In this document: positions 54,864 to 63,449 of the stretch, one piece after another | Layout of the letters: each line of letters starts with the position of its first letter | How positions within the stretch are numbered: the stretch's first letter is position 1 | Origin: an uncultured Victivallales bacterium | GTDB taxonomy: Bacteria; Verrucomicrobiota; Lentisphaeria; Victivallales; UBA1829 | NCBI GenBank assembly: GCA_944390735.1 | Contig: CALXRL010000090.1 | Location: forward strand, 1 to 64,000 | Length of the DNA: 64,000 nt | Direction: 5' to 3' | The notes under the pieces: model-generated | Databases searched by the model: none | What the model was told of the DNA's origin: nothing | Seen by the model: only the letters and a program-made list of their open reading frames with translations | Translations under genes and position numbers: made by a program

Positions 54864-54892
54864 ATTATACAATAAAAGAGGGAGTTTGTCAA
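54864..54892 (-). promoter_or_regulatory. Consensus sigma-70 promoter of cassette C
   Basis: TTGACA (54887-54892) and TATAAT (54864-54869) on the minus strand, 17-base spacer, about 74 bases before the pseudopilin ATG at 54790. Confidence 0.85.
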
Positions 54893-55069
54893 GAGGGTAA
54901 AATGGAAATTTTTCCATTTTTCGTTTTTTCCTGCTCCCGGTGCGTTGTGAAACGGAAAAGGAGATTGGATCGGTCCTGCCGGAAAAGGATATGTTTTTTT
55001 CGATTTTCCGCATGGCATCTTCTGCGGGGAAAGAGTATCGTATCAAACAAGAGGAGAAAGGAGCGGAAC

Positions 55070-55891
55070 ATGAACAAGCGAATCGGAACGGCATGGGTGA
55101 CGGGATCCTCCAGAGGAATCGGACGCGCCATCGCAGAGGCTTTTGCGGCGGCCGGACACAACGTCGTCATCCACGGAAGAAACCGGACCAACCTCTCCCA
55201 GACCGGAGAAGGAGAGGATCTGGAAAAAACCGCCGGAGAAATGAGTCGTCGCTATGGAACCGGCGTCATGGCTCTCTGCGGCGACCTGACCCGGGAGGAG
55301 GTCGTGCGGGACATCACGGACAAAATCCGGAACCGTTTCGGCTCCATCGACTTTCTGATATGCAACGCGGGCGGAGGAAATCTTTCCGGACGCGACGATC
55401 CCGCGACCCCGCGCGGAACCTGTCTCGAATTCGATCTCGCGGACTGGAAAAAACGAATCGACCAGCAGCTTCTTCCCACCGTTCTCTGCTGCCGGGAGGT
55501 CGCCCCGCTGATGGCGGAACGCGCCTTCGGCAGAATCATCACCATCGGTTCGATTGCCGCGTGCGGCGGAAACAAGACCATGGGCGGAAACGCACCCTAT
55601 GCCGCGGCAAAAGCCGCGGTCCAGCAGTATACCCGCTGTCTCGCCGGACAGCTTCGCCATGCGAACATTCCCGTCAACTGCGTCGTTCCCGGCAATATCA
55701 ACACCCCTTACACAAGAGCGACTTACGGCGGGGAGAGGATTGCGCCGGATCCCGGGAAAAGCCGTCTTGAACAGATCGGGAAACCGGAAGACATCGCCTC
55801 CCTGGTCCTTTTCCTCTGCGGTCCCGGCGGAGAATACATCAGCGGACAACTCATCCGCGTGGACGGCGGCGAACAGCTGTATCCCTGCTGA
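55070..55891 (+). CDS. Short-chain dehydrogenase/reductase
   Basis: The 273-residue protein is a classical SDR with the cofactor loop TGSSRGIG (11-18), NAGGG (99-103) and the catalytic triad S161, Y177 and K181 (YAAAK). It would oxidise or reduce a sugar, alcohol or keto group with NAD(P)(H). The C-terminal end (ISGQLIRVDGGEQLYPC) is typical. Start at 55070 follows GGAG. Its 3' end overlaps the convergent AraC gene by 41 bases. Substrate unknown; the location between sugar-degradation cassettes suggests carbohydrate-related substrates. Confidence 0.9.
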   Translation: MNKRIGTAWVTGSSRGIGRAIAEAFAAAGHNVVIHGRNRTNLSQTGEGEDLEKTAGEMSRRYGTGVMALCGDLTREEVVRDITDKIRNRFGSIDFLICNAGGGNLSGRDDPATPRGTCLEFDLADWKKRIDQQLLPTVLCCREVAPLMAERAFGRIITIGSIAACGGNKTMGGNAPYAAAKAAVQQYTRCLAGQLRHANIPVNCVVPGNINTPYTRATYGGERIAPDPGKSRLEQIGKPEDIASLVLFLCGPGGEYISGQLIRVDGGEQLYPC

Positions 55892-56834
55892 TGCCGCCGT
55901 TTTCCCCGTCCCCCTCCCCTCCCGGTTTTTCCCGGAACATCGCCCGATAGAACTTCGGCGATCTCCCGTACTGTCTGGCAAACATGTTGGAAAAATAGAG
56001 GGAGTTGCAGTAGCCGACTCTTTCGGAAATTTCCTTCAGCGTCAGATCGGAAAGACGCAGCAGCTCCGCCGCCTTTTCCAGACGTATCTCCTCCAGCAGT
56101 CGATACGGTGTTTTTCCGCACTCCTCCAGGAAAAAACGGTTCAGACGGCTGAGGGGCAGATCAAAATGTTCCGAAATCTCTTTGAGGCGGATCCGTTCCC
56201 CCAGATGCCCGGCCATCCATTCGCGAATCGCCTCCGTCCGGGAAAGCGACGGCAGCAGCCGCTCCTCTTCCGAGAGAAGCTGAAGCAGCTTGAAAAGCTC
56301 GCCGGACAGCTCAATATACGAGGATTCGCCACTCTGTTTCATTTCATTTCCGATCCGGTTCAGAATCGCGCACGTTCCCTCCGGATCGCGCAGATGAACC
56401 ACCACGGTCCGCTCCAGATGGAACTCCCGGAGAAGCACTTCCAGCACCCGCCCCTGAAGGATGAGACCGTATTTCCGACAGACGTCCCCCGGCATATGCA
56501 GCAGATCGTTGTCCCTGTGCGGATGCAGCAGAACACAGTCGCCAGCCTCCGCCAGAAATCCCGTCTGGCCGGAACGGTACCAGAAGTGTCCTTCGCAGAT
56601 CACTTCCACACTCAGATAATCCTGATTGCGCCGTCTCTGAAAAAAATAATCCCGGATCCTGTTGCAGCAGAAGTAGCGGCAGGACAAGGCATACCGCGCA
56701 CACGCCGTTTCCGACTTCACTGACACCGCCGCGGGAAACGGTTCAAACGAATCATACATCGAACTGTTTTTCCGGATGTAGTTCAGCGTCGCGGTCTGCG
56801 CAGTGAACAAAGAAAGATCTTTCAGAATCCGCAT
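55851..56834 (-). CDS. AraC-family transcriptional regulator
   Basis: The 327-residue protein has an N-terminal sensor domain (about 40-150) with FWYRSGQTGFLAEAGDCVLLHPHRDN, a cupin-type pattern, and a C-terminal AraC HTH pair (about 205-300): LKEISEHFDLPLSRLNRFFLEECG and LKEISERVGYCNSLYFSNMFARQYG, followed by PKFYR. The last 25 residues are Gly/Arg-rich. The ATG at 56834 follows AGGAAA. It is divergent from the GH-D-like gene at 56958, with a 20-bp-spaced direct repeat between them. Cassette D regulator. Confidence 0.88.
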   Translation of the reverse strand: MRILKDLSLFTAQTATLNYIRKNSSMYDSFEPFPAAVSVKSETACARYALSCRYFCCNRIRDYFFQRRRNQDYLSVEVICEGHFWYRSGQTGFLAEAGDCVLLHPHRDNDLLHMPGDVCRKYGLILQGRVLEVLLREFHLERTVVVHLRDPEGTCAILNRIGNEMKQSGESSYIELSGELFKLLQLLSEEERLLPSLSRTEAIREWMAGHLGERIRLKEISEHFDLPLSRLNRFFLEECGKTPYRLLEEIRLEKAAELLRLSDLTLKEISERVGYCNSLYFSNMFARQYGRSPKFYRAMFREKPGGEGDGENGGISRDTAVRRRPRG

Positions 56835-56846
56835 TTTCCTGATTTT

Positions 56847-56875
56847 TCCATATTTTATTTTATAAATCCATATAT
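56847..56875. promoter_or_regulatory. Direct repeat, candidate AraC operator of cassette D
   Basis: TCCATAT begins at 56847 and again at 56867 in the same orientation, 20 bases apart; the match is extended by TTTATT in the first and ATTAAT in the second. The site is in a very AT-rich block between the AraC gene and the glycosidase gene, upstream of the -10 at 56916. The spacing equals that of the repeat at 49505-49533. Confidence 0.5.
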
Positions 56876-56915
56876 TAATTTACCTTCATTCACTCCCGTT
56901 TCAACCGGAACGCGG

Positions 56916-56921
56916 TATAAT
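56916..56921 (+). promoter_or_regulatory. -10 element of cassette D without a -35 box
   Basis: A perfect TATAAT lies 37 bases before the ATG at 56958. The -35 position (56893-56898) has no resemblance to TTGACA. An activator-dependent promoter fits the AraC gene next door. Confidence 0.5.
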
Positions 56922-56957
56922 GTATGACATAACGCAAAAAAAGAGGAGAAACCTATC

Positions 56958-58511
56958 ATGAATCTGATTCCTGACACGGCCCGGGAAACGGTCCCGAACT
57001 ACTGGTGCACCTGGGCGACACAGGCCTTCACGATCACGCAAAAAACCTTCGGGGAGATCGCCTTCCAGGGCGATCAGGGACAGTTTGGAACAAGAGACAA
57101 TCTGAACAGCAAAACCCTGTTCGGACCGGAGGGCTGGGCGCGCGACTGGCAGGAGATCCGCAGGGACCTCCTCTTTCTGATCGACGACGGCTGGGATGTG
57201 CCGTATCTGACGACGCCGCAGAAACAAAGCTCCCGTTTCGGCTCTCTGATTGTCGATCCCGTCCGCTTTCCCGAATGCACCGGAACGCCGGCGGAACGTC
57301 TGAAACGTCTGAATGACAAAGTCCGGGAACTGGGATGGCGCGGACTCGGCATCTGGGTAGCCTGTCAGCCGGCGCGCCCCTCGGAATCGGACACTCTTTC
57401 GCAGAAGGAGATGGAGCACTACTGGACGGAACGGCTCGAATGGAGCCGCGAAGCCGGAGTTCTCCTCTGGAAAGTCGACTGGGGCAAATACGCCGCTGAT
57501 CCGGAGTTCCGCAGAGAGATGACACTTCTTGCCCGTCGGATTTATCCGGAGCTTCTTCTGGAACATGCCTGCAACTGCGGACCGCTCAACGGAATCGAGT
57601 TTGATTCCGCGGGAAATCCCGTCGGCGACGGGTCGTTCGGGAACGATGAGGAAAGCCGGAGACGGAAAGCGATCATCGAGGCTCTTGCCGCATTCTCCGG
57701 AGTCTGCCGGACGTATGACACGGTCTCGCCTCTTTTTACGGCAACGACCATTGAGAGAGCGGTCTTTCATCTTCAAAGCGGCTTCCGGCGGGGCTTTCCG
57801 ATGTATGTCTGCACGGAGGATCCGCCGTATCTGGGAACCGCGCTCGGCTGTACGCTGGGAATCATGCGAAGCCGCCGCTGGATTCCGAATCCGGGAGACG
57901 CGGTCGCCGATCGCACCGGCCGCTGTACCGAAACGATCCGTGCAATCCGGATGCAGAGAATCGCTCCGGCCTTTCCCGCCGACACAGGACGGATCGTGAC
58001 GAGCCGGGAGCGTCTGACCGATCGCTGGCACTTTGAAAAGGAAACGACCTGGTATCGGCCGCTCTGGGGGAGAACGATTCCGCAGTCGGCTCCCGCGGTC
58101 ACCGCGCGAAACATGGAGATGCCGGACGTAAGAGGGCTCGAAACGGAAAAACCCTTTGTGGTCTCCTCTCTTCATCCGAACGGGAGTTGTCTGATTGCCG
58201 CCCTGCCCCGGCTGACTCCGGACAGGGGACTGCGGACTCCTGCGGCCGAAGTCTCCGTTCCGGTGGACTGCGCAAAGCATCCGTTTGGAATCTTCGGAGA
58301 GTTTTCCGCGCTTCGTCTGCGCTGCTCCGGGGAGAAAAAATCAATCCGGATCTATGCGCAGGACCTCGCGGCGGAGGAGGCGGAGGAGATCACCGCTTCG
58401 GTCACCCTTTCCGATGGAGTCCTGACCCTCGACGGAGAGCTGCTTCATCGAATCGGAACAACGGCGCAGAAGGATCACTCCGATCCGGGCGTTCTTCTTA
58501 CCATTTTATAA
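56958..58511 (+). CDS. Putative alpha-galactosidase-like glycoside hydrolase (GH-D clan type), cytoplasmic
   Basis: The 517-residue protein has no signal peptide. It has a TIM-barrel-like body with DDGWDVPYL and [11 protein letters not shown], and WKVDWGKY in which D174 is probably the nucleophile in the K-x-D pattern of GH27/GH36 (clan GH-D) alpha-galactosidases. A later Asp, for example in the YDTVSPLF or TEDPPYLG region, would be the acid/base. A beta domain forms the C-terminal 120 residues. It is the first gene of cassette D and is followed by the pseudopilin gene after 17 bases. Confidence 0.65.
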   Translation: MNLIPDTARETVPNYWCTWATQAFTITQKTFGEIAFQGDQGQFGTRDNLNSKTLFGPEGWARDWQEIRRDLLFLIDDGWDVPYLTTPQKQSSRFGSLIVDPVRFPECTGTPAERLKRLNDKVRELGWRGLGIWVACQPARPSESDTLSQKEMEHYWTERLEWSREAGVLLWKVDWGKYAADPEFRREMTLLARRIYPELLLEHACNCGPLNGIEFDSAGNPVGDGSFGNDEESRRRKAIIEALAAFSGVCRTYDTVSPLFTATTIERAVFHLQSGFRRGFPMYVCTEDPPYLGTALGCTLGIMRSRRWIPNPGDAVADRTGRCTETIRAIRMQRIAPAFPADTGRIVTSRERLTDRWHFEKETTWYRPLWGRTIPQSAPAVTARNMEMPDVRGLETEKPFVVSSLHPNGSCLIAALPRLTPDRGLRTPAAEVSVPVDCAKHPFGIFGEFSALRLRCSGEKKSIRIYAQDLAAEEAEEITASVTLSDGVLTLDGELLHRIGTTAQKDHSDPGVLLTIL

Positions 58512-58528
58512 TCCGAAAGGAGGAGAAT

Positions 58529-59260
58529 ATGAAAAGAAAATTCACATTGATTGAACTGCTTGTCTCCATTGCAATTCTAGCAATCCTGGCATCCATTCTT
58601 CTTCCCGCGCTGAACAAAGCCCGGGAACGTTCCCGGAGCATTTCCTGTATCAGCAATCTGAAGCAATGCGGACAGGGAATTCTCAGTTATGCGATTTCCG
58701 CGTATGACATCATTTCGTTTCAGTATTTGAACGCTGGGCAGATGACCTGGGCGATGGATCTGGATCTTTTTTCGTCGATGAAAAAGGCCGTTTCCTGTCC
58801 GGTCACACAGGAAACGACGCCGAATGCGAATTATTCCTACGGGATCCGGATCGGCAACGCGAGCGCATCCTCCGCCAGCGGATTCGGGACTTACTGCGAA
58901 GCGTATTTCGGGAATCCGCTGTTCACCGTTCCGGCGACCAAATGGGACGGAAGCAGCGTCACGGGGATCGGCTGCAATCTGAAGCGTCTGAAGATGCCTT
59001 CCCTCTATCTGCTCCTTGCGGATTCCGTCGTATGGGAAGCGGGACGGAGCGACAGCGGAAAGCAGCTTTACAAGCTCAATGAGTACATGTCGCCGAAAAG
59101 CGGACTGCATTTCCGTCATCTCGGTTCGGTGAACTACCTTGCGGCAGATGGTCACACCGCCACGGCCTCCTTCGGACAGCTCCGGGCCTCCGAAGTGTTT
59201 CACGCAAGCGGCGCCACCGCCAATTTCTTCCGTCGGGAAGACTGCTCCATCCCCTATTGA
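58529..59260 (+). CDS. Pseudopilin-like protein with prepilin N-terminus (cassette D)
   Basis: The 243-residue product begins MKRK and then [20 protein letters not shown] with Glu5; [21 protein letters not shown] and the late AADGHTATA motif follow. The residue before cleavage is Lys. AAGGAGGAG gives one of the strongest ribosome sites in the window. It lies between a cytoplasmic GH-D-like gene and a secreted GH-A-like gene, 15 bases from the latter. Role unknown; see cassettes A to C. Confidence 0.9.
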   Translation: MKRKFTLIELLVSIAILAILASILLPALNKARERSRSISCISNLKQCGQGILSYAISAYDIISFQYLNAGQMTWAMDLDLFSSMKKAVSCPVTQETTPNANYSYGIRIGNASASSASGFGTYCEAYFGNPLFTVPATKWDGSSVTGIGCNLKRLKMPSLYLLLADSVVWEAGRSDSGKQLYKLNEYMSPKSGLHFRHLGSVNYLAADGHTATASFGQLRASEVFHASGATANFFRREDCSIPY

Positions 59261-59275
59261 CAAGGATTTTCTTTC

Positions 59276-61405
59276 ATGAAAAAAACAGTGACATTTCTTT
59301 TTCTCACCCTTCTCTCACTCGCGGTCCGGTCGGCGGTTCCGGAGTTTCGGAAAGCCGACAGGAACGGCTGGGACGTCCAAGCCGACTCCGCCCTGGATCT
59401 CTCCTTTCTTCTGGAACCCGGTCCCGCGGGGAAGCACGGTTTTCTGCGCGACAACCGGAAGGGCGGTGTGGAATTCGAACATCTGCCCGGAGTTCCTCAG
59501 CGCTTCAACGGCTTCAATACCCAGCTTCTTCATTTCACCAGCACGCTGAAGCGGGAGGAAATTCCCGAATTCAGCCGGAAAATCCGGCGCTCCGGCTACA
59601 ACTGCCTTCGACTCTCCATCCCCTACAACAGCGATTTCAAAGACGCGGACGGACGAGTTTTTCTCGCTCCCGAAAAGCTTGATTTCATGGACCGCTTCAT
59701 CGCGGAAATGAAGCGGAACGGCATCTACATTCAATTCATTCTCGGGATCGGCAGCTTCGGAAAAGAGACGAATCAGTACGCATGGATCAACATGAACAAT
59801 CTGAAACTGCGCATGTTTCTCGGAGATCCCGAAGTCCGCGCCTTTTACCGGGAGCTGAACACGGTTCTTCTGAATCATGTCAATCCCTATACCGGCATCG
59901 CCTACAGGAACGATCCCGTTTTCCTCTCCATGGAATGCTACAATGAGCAGGAACTCGGAATCGAACGCTGGCAAAGCGCTCCGCCGGAACTTCGGAATGA
60001 ATTTCAGTCGCGCTTCAACGCCTTCCGGAAAGCAAGAACCCTCCGCGGGATTCAGGAAAGCGAAGAGGCCGCCTTCACGGAGTTCCGAATGGAACTGGAA
60101 ACGGAAACGATTCGCTGGTACCGGGAGGTGCTGCGTTCCATCGGCTGGAAAGGACTCATCACTCAGTACAACTACTCCAAGCGTCTGGCGGAATCGTCCA
60201 TTCGTTTCCGGGAAAGCGATCTGCTCACGTTCAACACCTATTTCTGTCATCCGGGAGGGAACTGGAGCAACGGCACCGGACACGTTCTTCAGCACAGCTC
60301 CATCGGTTCCGGAGCGCTCTACATGCGCAATATGGCCGGTTCGCGCCTGAACGGACGCCCCCTTCTGATTACGGAGCACAACCACTGTTTCTGGAATCCC
60401 CATCAGTATGAGGATGCCCTCCTGTTTCCCGCGTATGCCTCCTTTCAGGATTTCTCCGCGGTCTTTGTCCATGAACGGGGCAGCGGTCTGATTCCCCGGA
60501 ATCCGGTTCTGACGCCGTTTTCGATTGACACGAATCCAGTTTCGCTGGCAAACGAAGTGCTGAACGCTCTTATTTTTCTGCGGAAGGATGCGACTCCGGC
60601 GCGCCATCGGATTCAGCTTTCCGTTTCCGAACATTTTTTCCGCCGGAACGCCTCCGGAGCCGTCAGCAGCAACCAGACCCTTCTTTCTCTTCTCTGCGGG
60701 TTTTCCATTGACTTTCCGAACCTTCCGACTCGATATCCGACACAGCGCGCGGACTTCCGTCTTCCCGCCGCGGATGCCTCCGGAGTCTTCATCGACCCCT
60801 GGTTTTCCAACGTCATGGATTCCAAAACCAACTCGTTTCCGCTGGAAAGCGCAGTTGCCGAACTCCGGAAGAACAAAATCCTTCCGGAAGATAACCGAAC
60901 GGACCTGCGGAAATCCATTTTTGAAAGCGATACCGGAGAAATTCTCCTCAAGCGCCGGGAAAAGGAGTTGATTCTCCGCACCTCCCGCACGGAAGGAATC
61001 GCGGCTCCGGCCGGGACGTCAAAAAAGCTCTCCATTCTGCACATCGGGAAACTGCCCTGCAATGCGACCGTGGCAATCAGCAGTCTTGACGGAAAGAGTC
61101 TTGAAAAATCCACTCGTCTGCTTCTCTGCCTCATCACCCGGGCGGTCAACTCCGGCATGGAGTGGAAGGATGGCGGAAAACGATTGAAACAACTCGGCAC
61201 TCCCCCGGTTCTTCTGCAAACCGGCAGTTTTCCGCTGGCTCTTCAGCGAAACGACTTCTCCTCCGCGACCCTTTTTCCCCTCAGCATCAACGGAATCCGC
61301 CGAGCCCCGCTGTCTCCGACTCCGGACGGGAGCACCTGGAAATGGACCATCGACACGGCAGCGCTTCCGGACGGTCCCACCCCCTTCTTTGAAATCATTG
61401 TATAG
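59276..61405 (+). CDS. Secreted glycoside hydrolase, clan GH-A type (cassette D)
   Basis: The 709-residue protein has a signal peptide (TVTFLFLTLLSLAVRSA) and a TIM barrel (about 75-450). Acid/base is probably E224 in MECYNEQELG and nucleophile E367 in LLITEHNHCFW, a GH5/GH-A-type order, with NYFC-like and HPGG segments. Beta modules form the C-terminal 250 residues. The family cannot be fixed by eye. It follows the pseudopilin gene at 15 bases and ends before a strong terminator. Confidence 0.82.
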   Translation: MKKTVTFLFLTLLSLAVRSAVPEFRKADRNGWDVQADSALDLSFLLEPGPAGKHGFLRDNRKGGVEFEHLPGVPQRFNGFNTQLLHFTSTLKREEIPEFSRKIRRSGYNCLRLSIPYNSDFKDADGRVFLAPEKLDFMDRFIAEMKRNGIYIQFILGIGSFGKETNQYAWINMNNLKLRMFLGDPEVRAFYRELNTVLLNHVNPYTGIAYRNDPVFLSMECYNEQELGIERWQSAPPELRNEFQSRFNAFRKARTLRGIQESEEAAFTEFRMELETETIRWYREVLRSIGWKGLITQYNYSKRLAESSIRFRESDLLTFNTYFCHPGGNWSNGTGHVLQHSSIGSGALYMRNMAGSRLNGRPLLITEHNHCFWNPHQYEDALLFPAYASFQDFSAVFVHERGSGLIPRNPVLTPFSIDTNPVSLANEVLNALIFLRKDATPARHRIQLSVSEHFFRRNASGAVSSNQTLLSLLCGFSIDFPNLPTRYPTQRADFRLPAADASGVFIDPWFSNVMDSKTNSFPLESAVAELRKNKILPEDNRTDLRKSIFESDTGEILLKRREKELILRTSRTEGIAAPAGTSKKLSILHIGKLPCNATVAISSLDGKSLEKSTRLLLCLITRAVNSGMEWKDGGKRLKQLGTPPVLLQTGSFPLALQRNDFSSATLFPLSINGIRRAPLSPTPDGSTWKWTIDTAALPDGPTPFFEIIV

Positions 61406-61431
61406 TGCGAAACAGTTTGCTCAAAAAAATA

Positions 61432-61475
61432 AAAACGGTTTACGCAAAAACATTTTTCATTGCGCAAACCGTTTT
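61432..61475 (+). terminator. Terminator of cassette D
   Basis: A 15-bp stem with one mismatch (61432-61446 with 61461-61475) and a 14-nt loop, with TTTT at its 3' end, lies 27 bases after the stop. It marks the boundary between the carbohydrate cassettes and the AT-rich segment. Confidence 0.8.
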
Positions 61476-61495
61476 AACATAAAAAACAATTCAGT

Positions 61496-61801
61496 TTACT
61501 CTCGTCCCCTGATCTGGCACAACGTTTTAACGACAGCCGCTACCTCGGGAGGCGCTTTCAGCGACAACCTATACCTATTTATCGTATTGACAGATTTTCC
61601 CGTCAATTCAGATAGCAGTTTAGCAGTAAAACCGTCCGTTTTTTCACGGAACTCCTCCGGGGACATTTCCCCGGATTTGTTCATTTCGGTGGCTAGGCGA
61701 AACGCTACCGAAACAAAAGGCTCGCCTCCCGTCATTGAGGAGACGAGAGCGGCGGAGAGAGCCGCCGCCATCGAAACAAACTTTTCGTCCTCAGTAATCA
61801 T
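61496..61801 (-). CDS. Small protein with a ParB-type HTH pattern
   Basis: The 101-residue protein is helical. Residues about 58-90 (AKLLSELTGKSVNTINRYRL and then SLKAPPEVAAVV) resemble the HTH of ParB/RepB proteins, in which the HTH is followed by an L-x-x-P-P-x-V segment. No other domain is present, so it would be a short DNA-binding protein or an anti-regulator. Its ATG overlaps the stop of the 79-residue gene (ATGA). Family not certain. Confidence 0.6.
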   Translation of the reverse strand: MITEDEKFVSMAAALSAALVSSMTGGEPFVSVAFRLATEMNKSGEMSPEEFREKTDGFTAKLLSELTGKSVNTINRYRLSLKAPPEVAAVVKTLCQIRGRE

Positions 61802-62037
61802 TTGAACTCGTTAAGATAGGCTTCACAATCAGAAATAGTTATACGATGAATCCGCCCAGTATCATCATTGATCCAATCATCCTCATCCAGATGCTCTTCC
61901 TGATCCTGAGCGAACTGGACAGCAGACAAAAGATCCGCTGGTGACGCATCAAGCTCACAGCCATTGGCAGCATAGGTCAAAATTCCAGCAATTCCAGCAA
62001 TACCTGTTTCGTACTCTCTAGCGAAAACCTCATCCAT
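61798..62037 (-). CDS. Small acidic protein, first gene of an accessory operon
   Basis: The 79-residue acidic protein (DQEEHLDEDDWINDDTGRIHR) matches no family that I know. AAAGGAGG precedes the ATG at 62037. It is the first gene behind the consensus promoter and operator pair at 62078-62130 and is coupled to the ParB-HTH-like gene. Acidic proteins of this size in phage or plasmid segments are often inhibitors or antitoxin-like, but nothing here shows this. Confidence 0.6.
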   Translation of the reverse strand: MDEVFAREYETGIAGIAGILTYAANGCELDASPADLLSAVQFAQDQEEHLDEDDWINDDTGRIHRITISDCEAYLNEFK

Positions 62038-62077
62038 TTTTTCCTCCTTTGCCGTTCGGCTTTTGTTGTTTGACTAT

Positions 62078-62106
62078 ATTATACAATATTTCTTGTATTT
62101 TGTCAA
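62078..62106 (-). promoter_or_regulatory. Consensus sigma-70 promoter of the accessory operon
   Basis: TTGACA (62101-62106) and TATAAT (62078-62083) on the minus strand with a 17-base spacer, about 41 bases before the ATG at 62037. Confidence 0.85.
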
Positions 62107-62130
62107 GTTATAATACAAAAATAATTGTAT
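62081..62130. promoter_or_regulatory. Paired operators ATACAA-N6-TTGTAT
   Basis: Two perfect inverted repeats, ATACAA-N6-TTGTAT, lie at 62081-62098 and 62113-62130. The first covers the spacer and part of the -10 of the promoter, the second lies just upstream of the -35. Their centres are 32 bases apart, about three helical turns. This is the usual form of phage- or XRE-type repressor sites. Confidence 0.7.
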
Positions 62131-62147
62131 TTTTATTTAAAATTTTT

Positions 62148-62822
62148 TTACACCCATTCCCAGCCATGCCAATGTTTTGATGGGTGACGTAACGAGGGGC
62201 GCAGTCGTCGTAGGCAAACGACGGCTTTTGAGATGTTGTTAGCGAGAGGCTTCAATTCATCGTCCGAAAACAATTCATGATGTTTTTTGACAAAATAATT
62301 CAAATTATTGAATTTATATATTTTCCCATCTGGAGCCCGGAGAGACCAGCTTCTAGCGTTATGATGCCGGTCATCCGGCTGACAGATCGGAGAGGTTGCC
62401 AGACCTAATTGCATTTCAGGTAAATGAGTATCAATATGCGACACAGCACTATTTCTATGTGCTGCTCTGGTGCACTCACGACGACGGCAGGTTGTAATCG
62501 TTGAACTCGGTGGCACACTAAAAAAACGTCCACAGATAGAACATTTTTTCCAGTTTTTTTCAGCCGATCGGCGGACGGTAGTTCTCCTGCGTGAATATTC
62601 TGCACGACAGGAGGGGGAACACGTCGAATATTTTCCGGACATTGATGGCGGGATAAAAAAATCCGATCCACAGATTATACATTTTTTAACTATCCGTTTT
62701 GATGGTTCGGACAGTTTTTGCATCCGCTTCCGTTCGCTGCTGCATTTTTTGGAGCAGGTAACCGTTCCGGAGGATGGCGGAGCGTCAAAATCCGCCCCAC
62801 AGATTACACATTTTTTTTTCAT
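62148..62822 (-). CDS. Triple zinc-ribbon protein of unknown function
   Basis: The 224-residue protein starts with three zinc-ribbon-like units of the C-x2-C ... C-x3-C type: CVICGADFDAPPSSGTVTCSKKC, CIICGSDFFIPPSMSGKYSTC and CSICGRFFSVPPSSTITTCR with the neighbouring Cys residues. The C-terminal 90 residues are rich in His, Arg and Trp, with DDRHHNARSWSLRAPDGKIYKFNNLNYFVKKHHELF. This looks like a phage DNA-binding or HNH-adjacent recognition domain. No known family. The promoter is not clear; a 25-bp palindrome lies upstream (62881-62905). Confidence 0.65.
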   Translation of the reverse strand: MKKKCVICGADFDAPPSSGTVTCSKKCSSERKRMQKLSEPSKRIVKKCIICGSDFFIPPSMSGKYSTCSPSCRAEYSRRRTTVRRSAEKNWKKCSICGRFFSVPPSSTITTCRRRECTRAAHRNSAVSHIDTHLPEMQLGLATSPICQPDDRHHNARSWSLRAPDGKIYKFNNLNYFVKKHHELFSDDELKPLANNISKAVVCLRRLRPSLRHPSKHWHGWEWV

Positions 62823-62880
62823 AGGGCTAGGCTATTTTTATTGTTTTGTCTACACAGAGTTAAAAATAGCCTGTTCTTTT

Positions 62881-62905
62881 ATGAAAATCAAATTTTGATT
62901 TTCAT
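62881..62905. promoter_or_regulatory. 25-bp AT-rich palindrome followed by a T-run
   Basis: Two perfect 12-bp arms (from ATGAAAATCAAA) flank one central base. On the plus strand a run of T follows closely. It lies 58 bases upstream of the zinc-ribbon gene start. It may be an operator or a terminator acting on rightward transcription; no rightward gene ends here. Bases 62906-63025 show nothing else. Confidence 0.45.
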
Positions 62906-63025
62906 GTTTTTTTTTACCACAAATGTTTTCCGCTCTTTGAACTCCTCCTTCTTGCCCTTGTTCCAGTTGGACACCGGTTGAAATACCCGCAGACTCTGGA
63001 ATACACTTCCGTTTTTTCCCCGCAT

Positions 63026-63436
63026 TTACTCATTTTTTGTACCCTGTTGCGTTGCAGAGATGCCGCTCGATCCGACACTTAAATCACCGGCCCGGATCGC
63101 CGGAATGATCTCTTTGAACACCGTAATGTCATGCTGCGGCAACACGTTGATCACGCCCTTATCGTTTCGTCCGGCGAGGATCTTAAACGTCGGTGTCGGG
63201 TCTTCCGTCGTCGCGGTACTTACGGAGAGACCGGCCAGCCATGAATTGTCCCACGCAATGATCGTTTTACCCTTCGTCGAATCGGTTATCGTTTTTATAA
63301 CGCTCTCCGACGTGACGGTCTTCTGTGTCACCCGTCCTTCCGAATCGTATGTGTAAATTGTCGATCCAGTCGAGGCGCAGGCGGAGAGCACTATGCCGAG
63401 TGCTCCGCAAGAAAAAAATAAAATCAGTTTACGCAT
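63026..63436 (-). CDS. Small lipoprotein
   Basis: The 136-residue product has a lipoprotein signal with lipobox LSAC (Cys about residue 20). The mature part has a YTYDSEGRVTQKTVTSESV segment and ends rich in Ser and Gln. No family is recognised. It follows 63450-63908 at 13 bases, and both may belong to a prophage or mobile element. Phage lysis cassettes sometimes encode small lipoproteins (spanin-like), but no holin or endolysin is seen within the window. Confidence 0.65.
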   Translation of the reverse strand: MRKLILFFSCGALGIVLSACASTGSTIYTYDSEGRVTQKTVTSESVIKTITDSTKGKTIIAWDNSWLAGLSVSTATTEDPTPTFKILAGRNDKGVINVLPQHDITVFKEIIPAIRAGDLSVGSSGISATQQGTKNE

Positions 63437-63449
63437 TTTTTGTTCCCTT

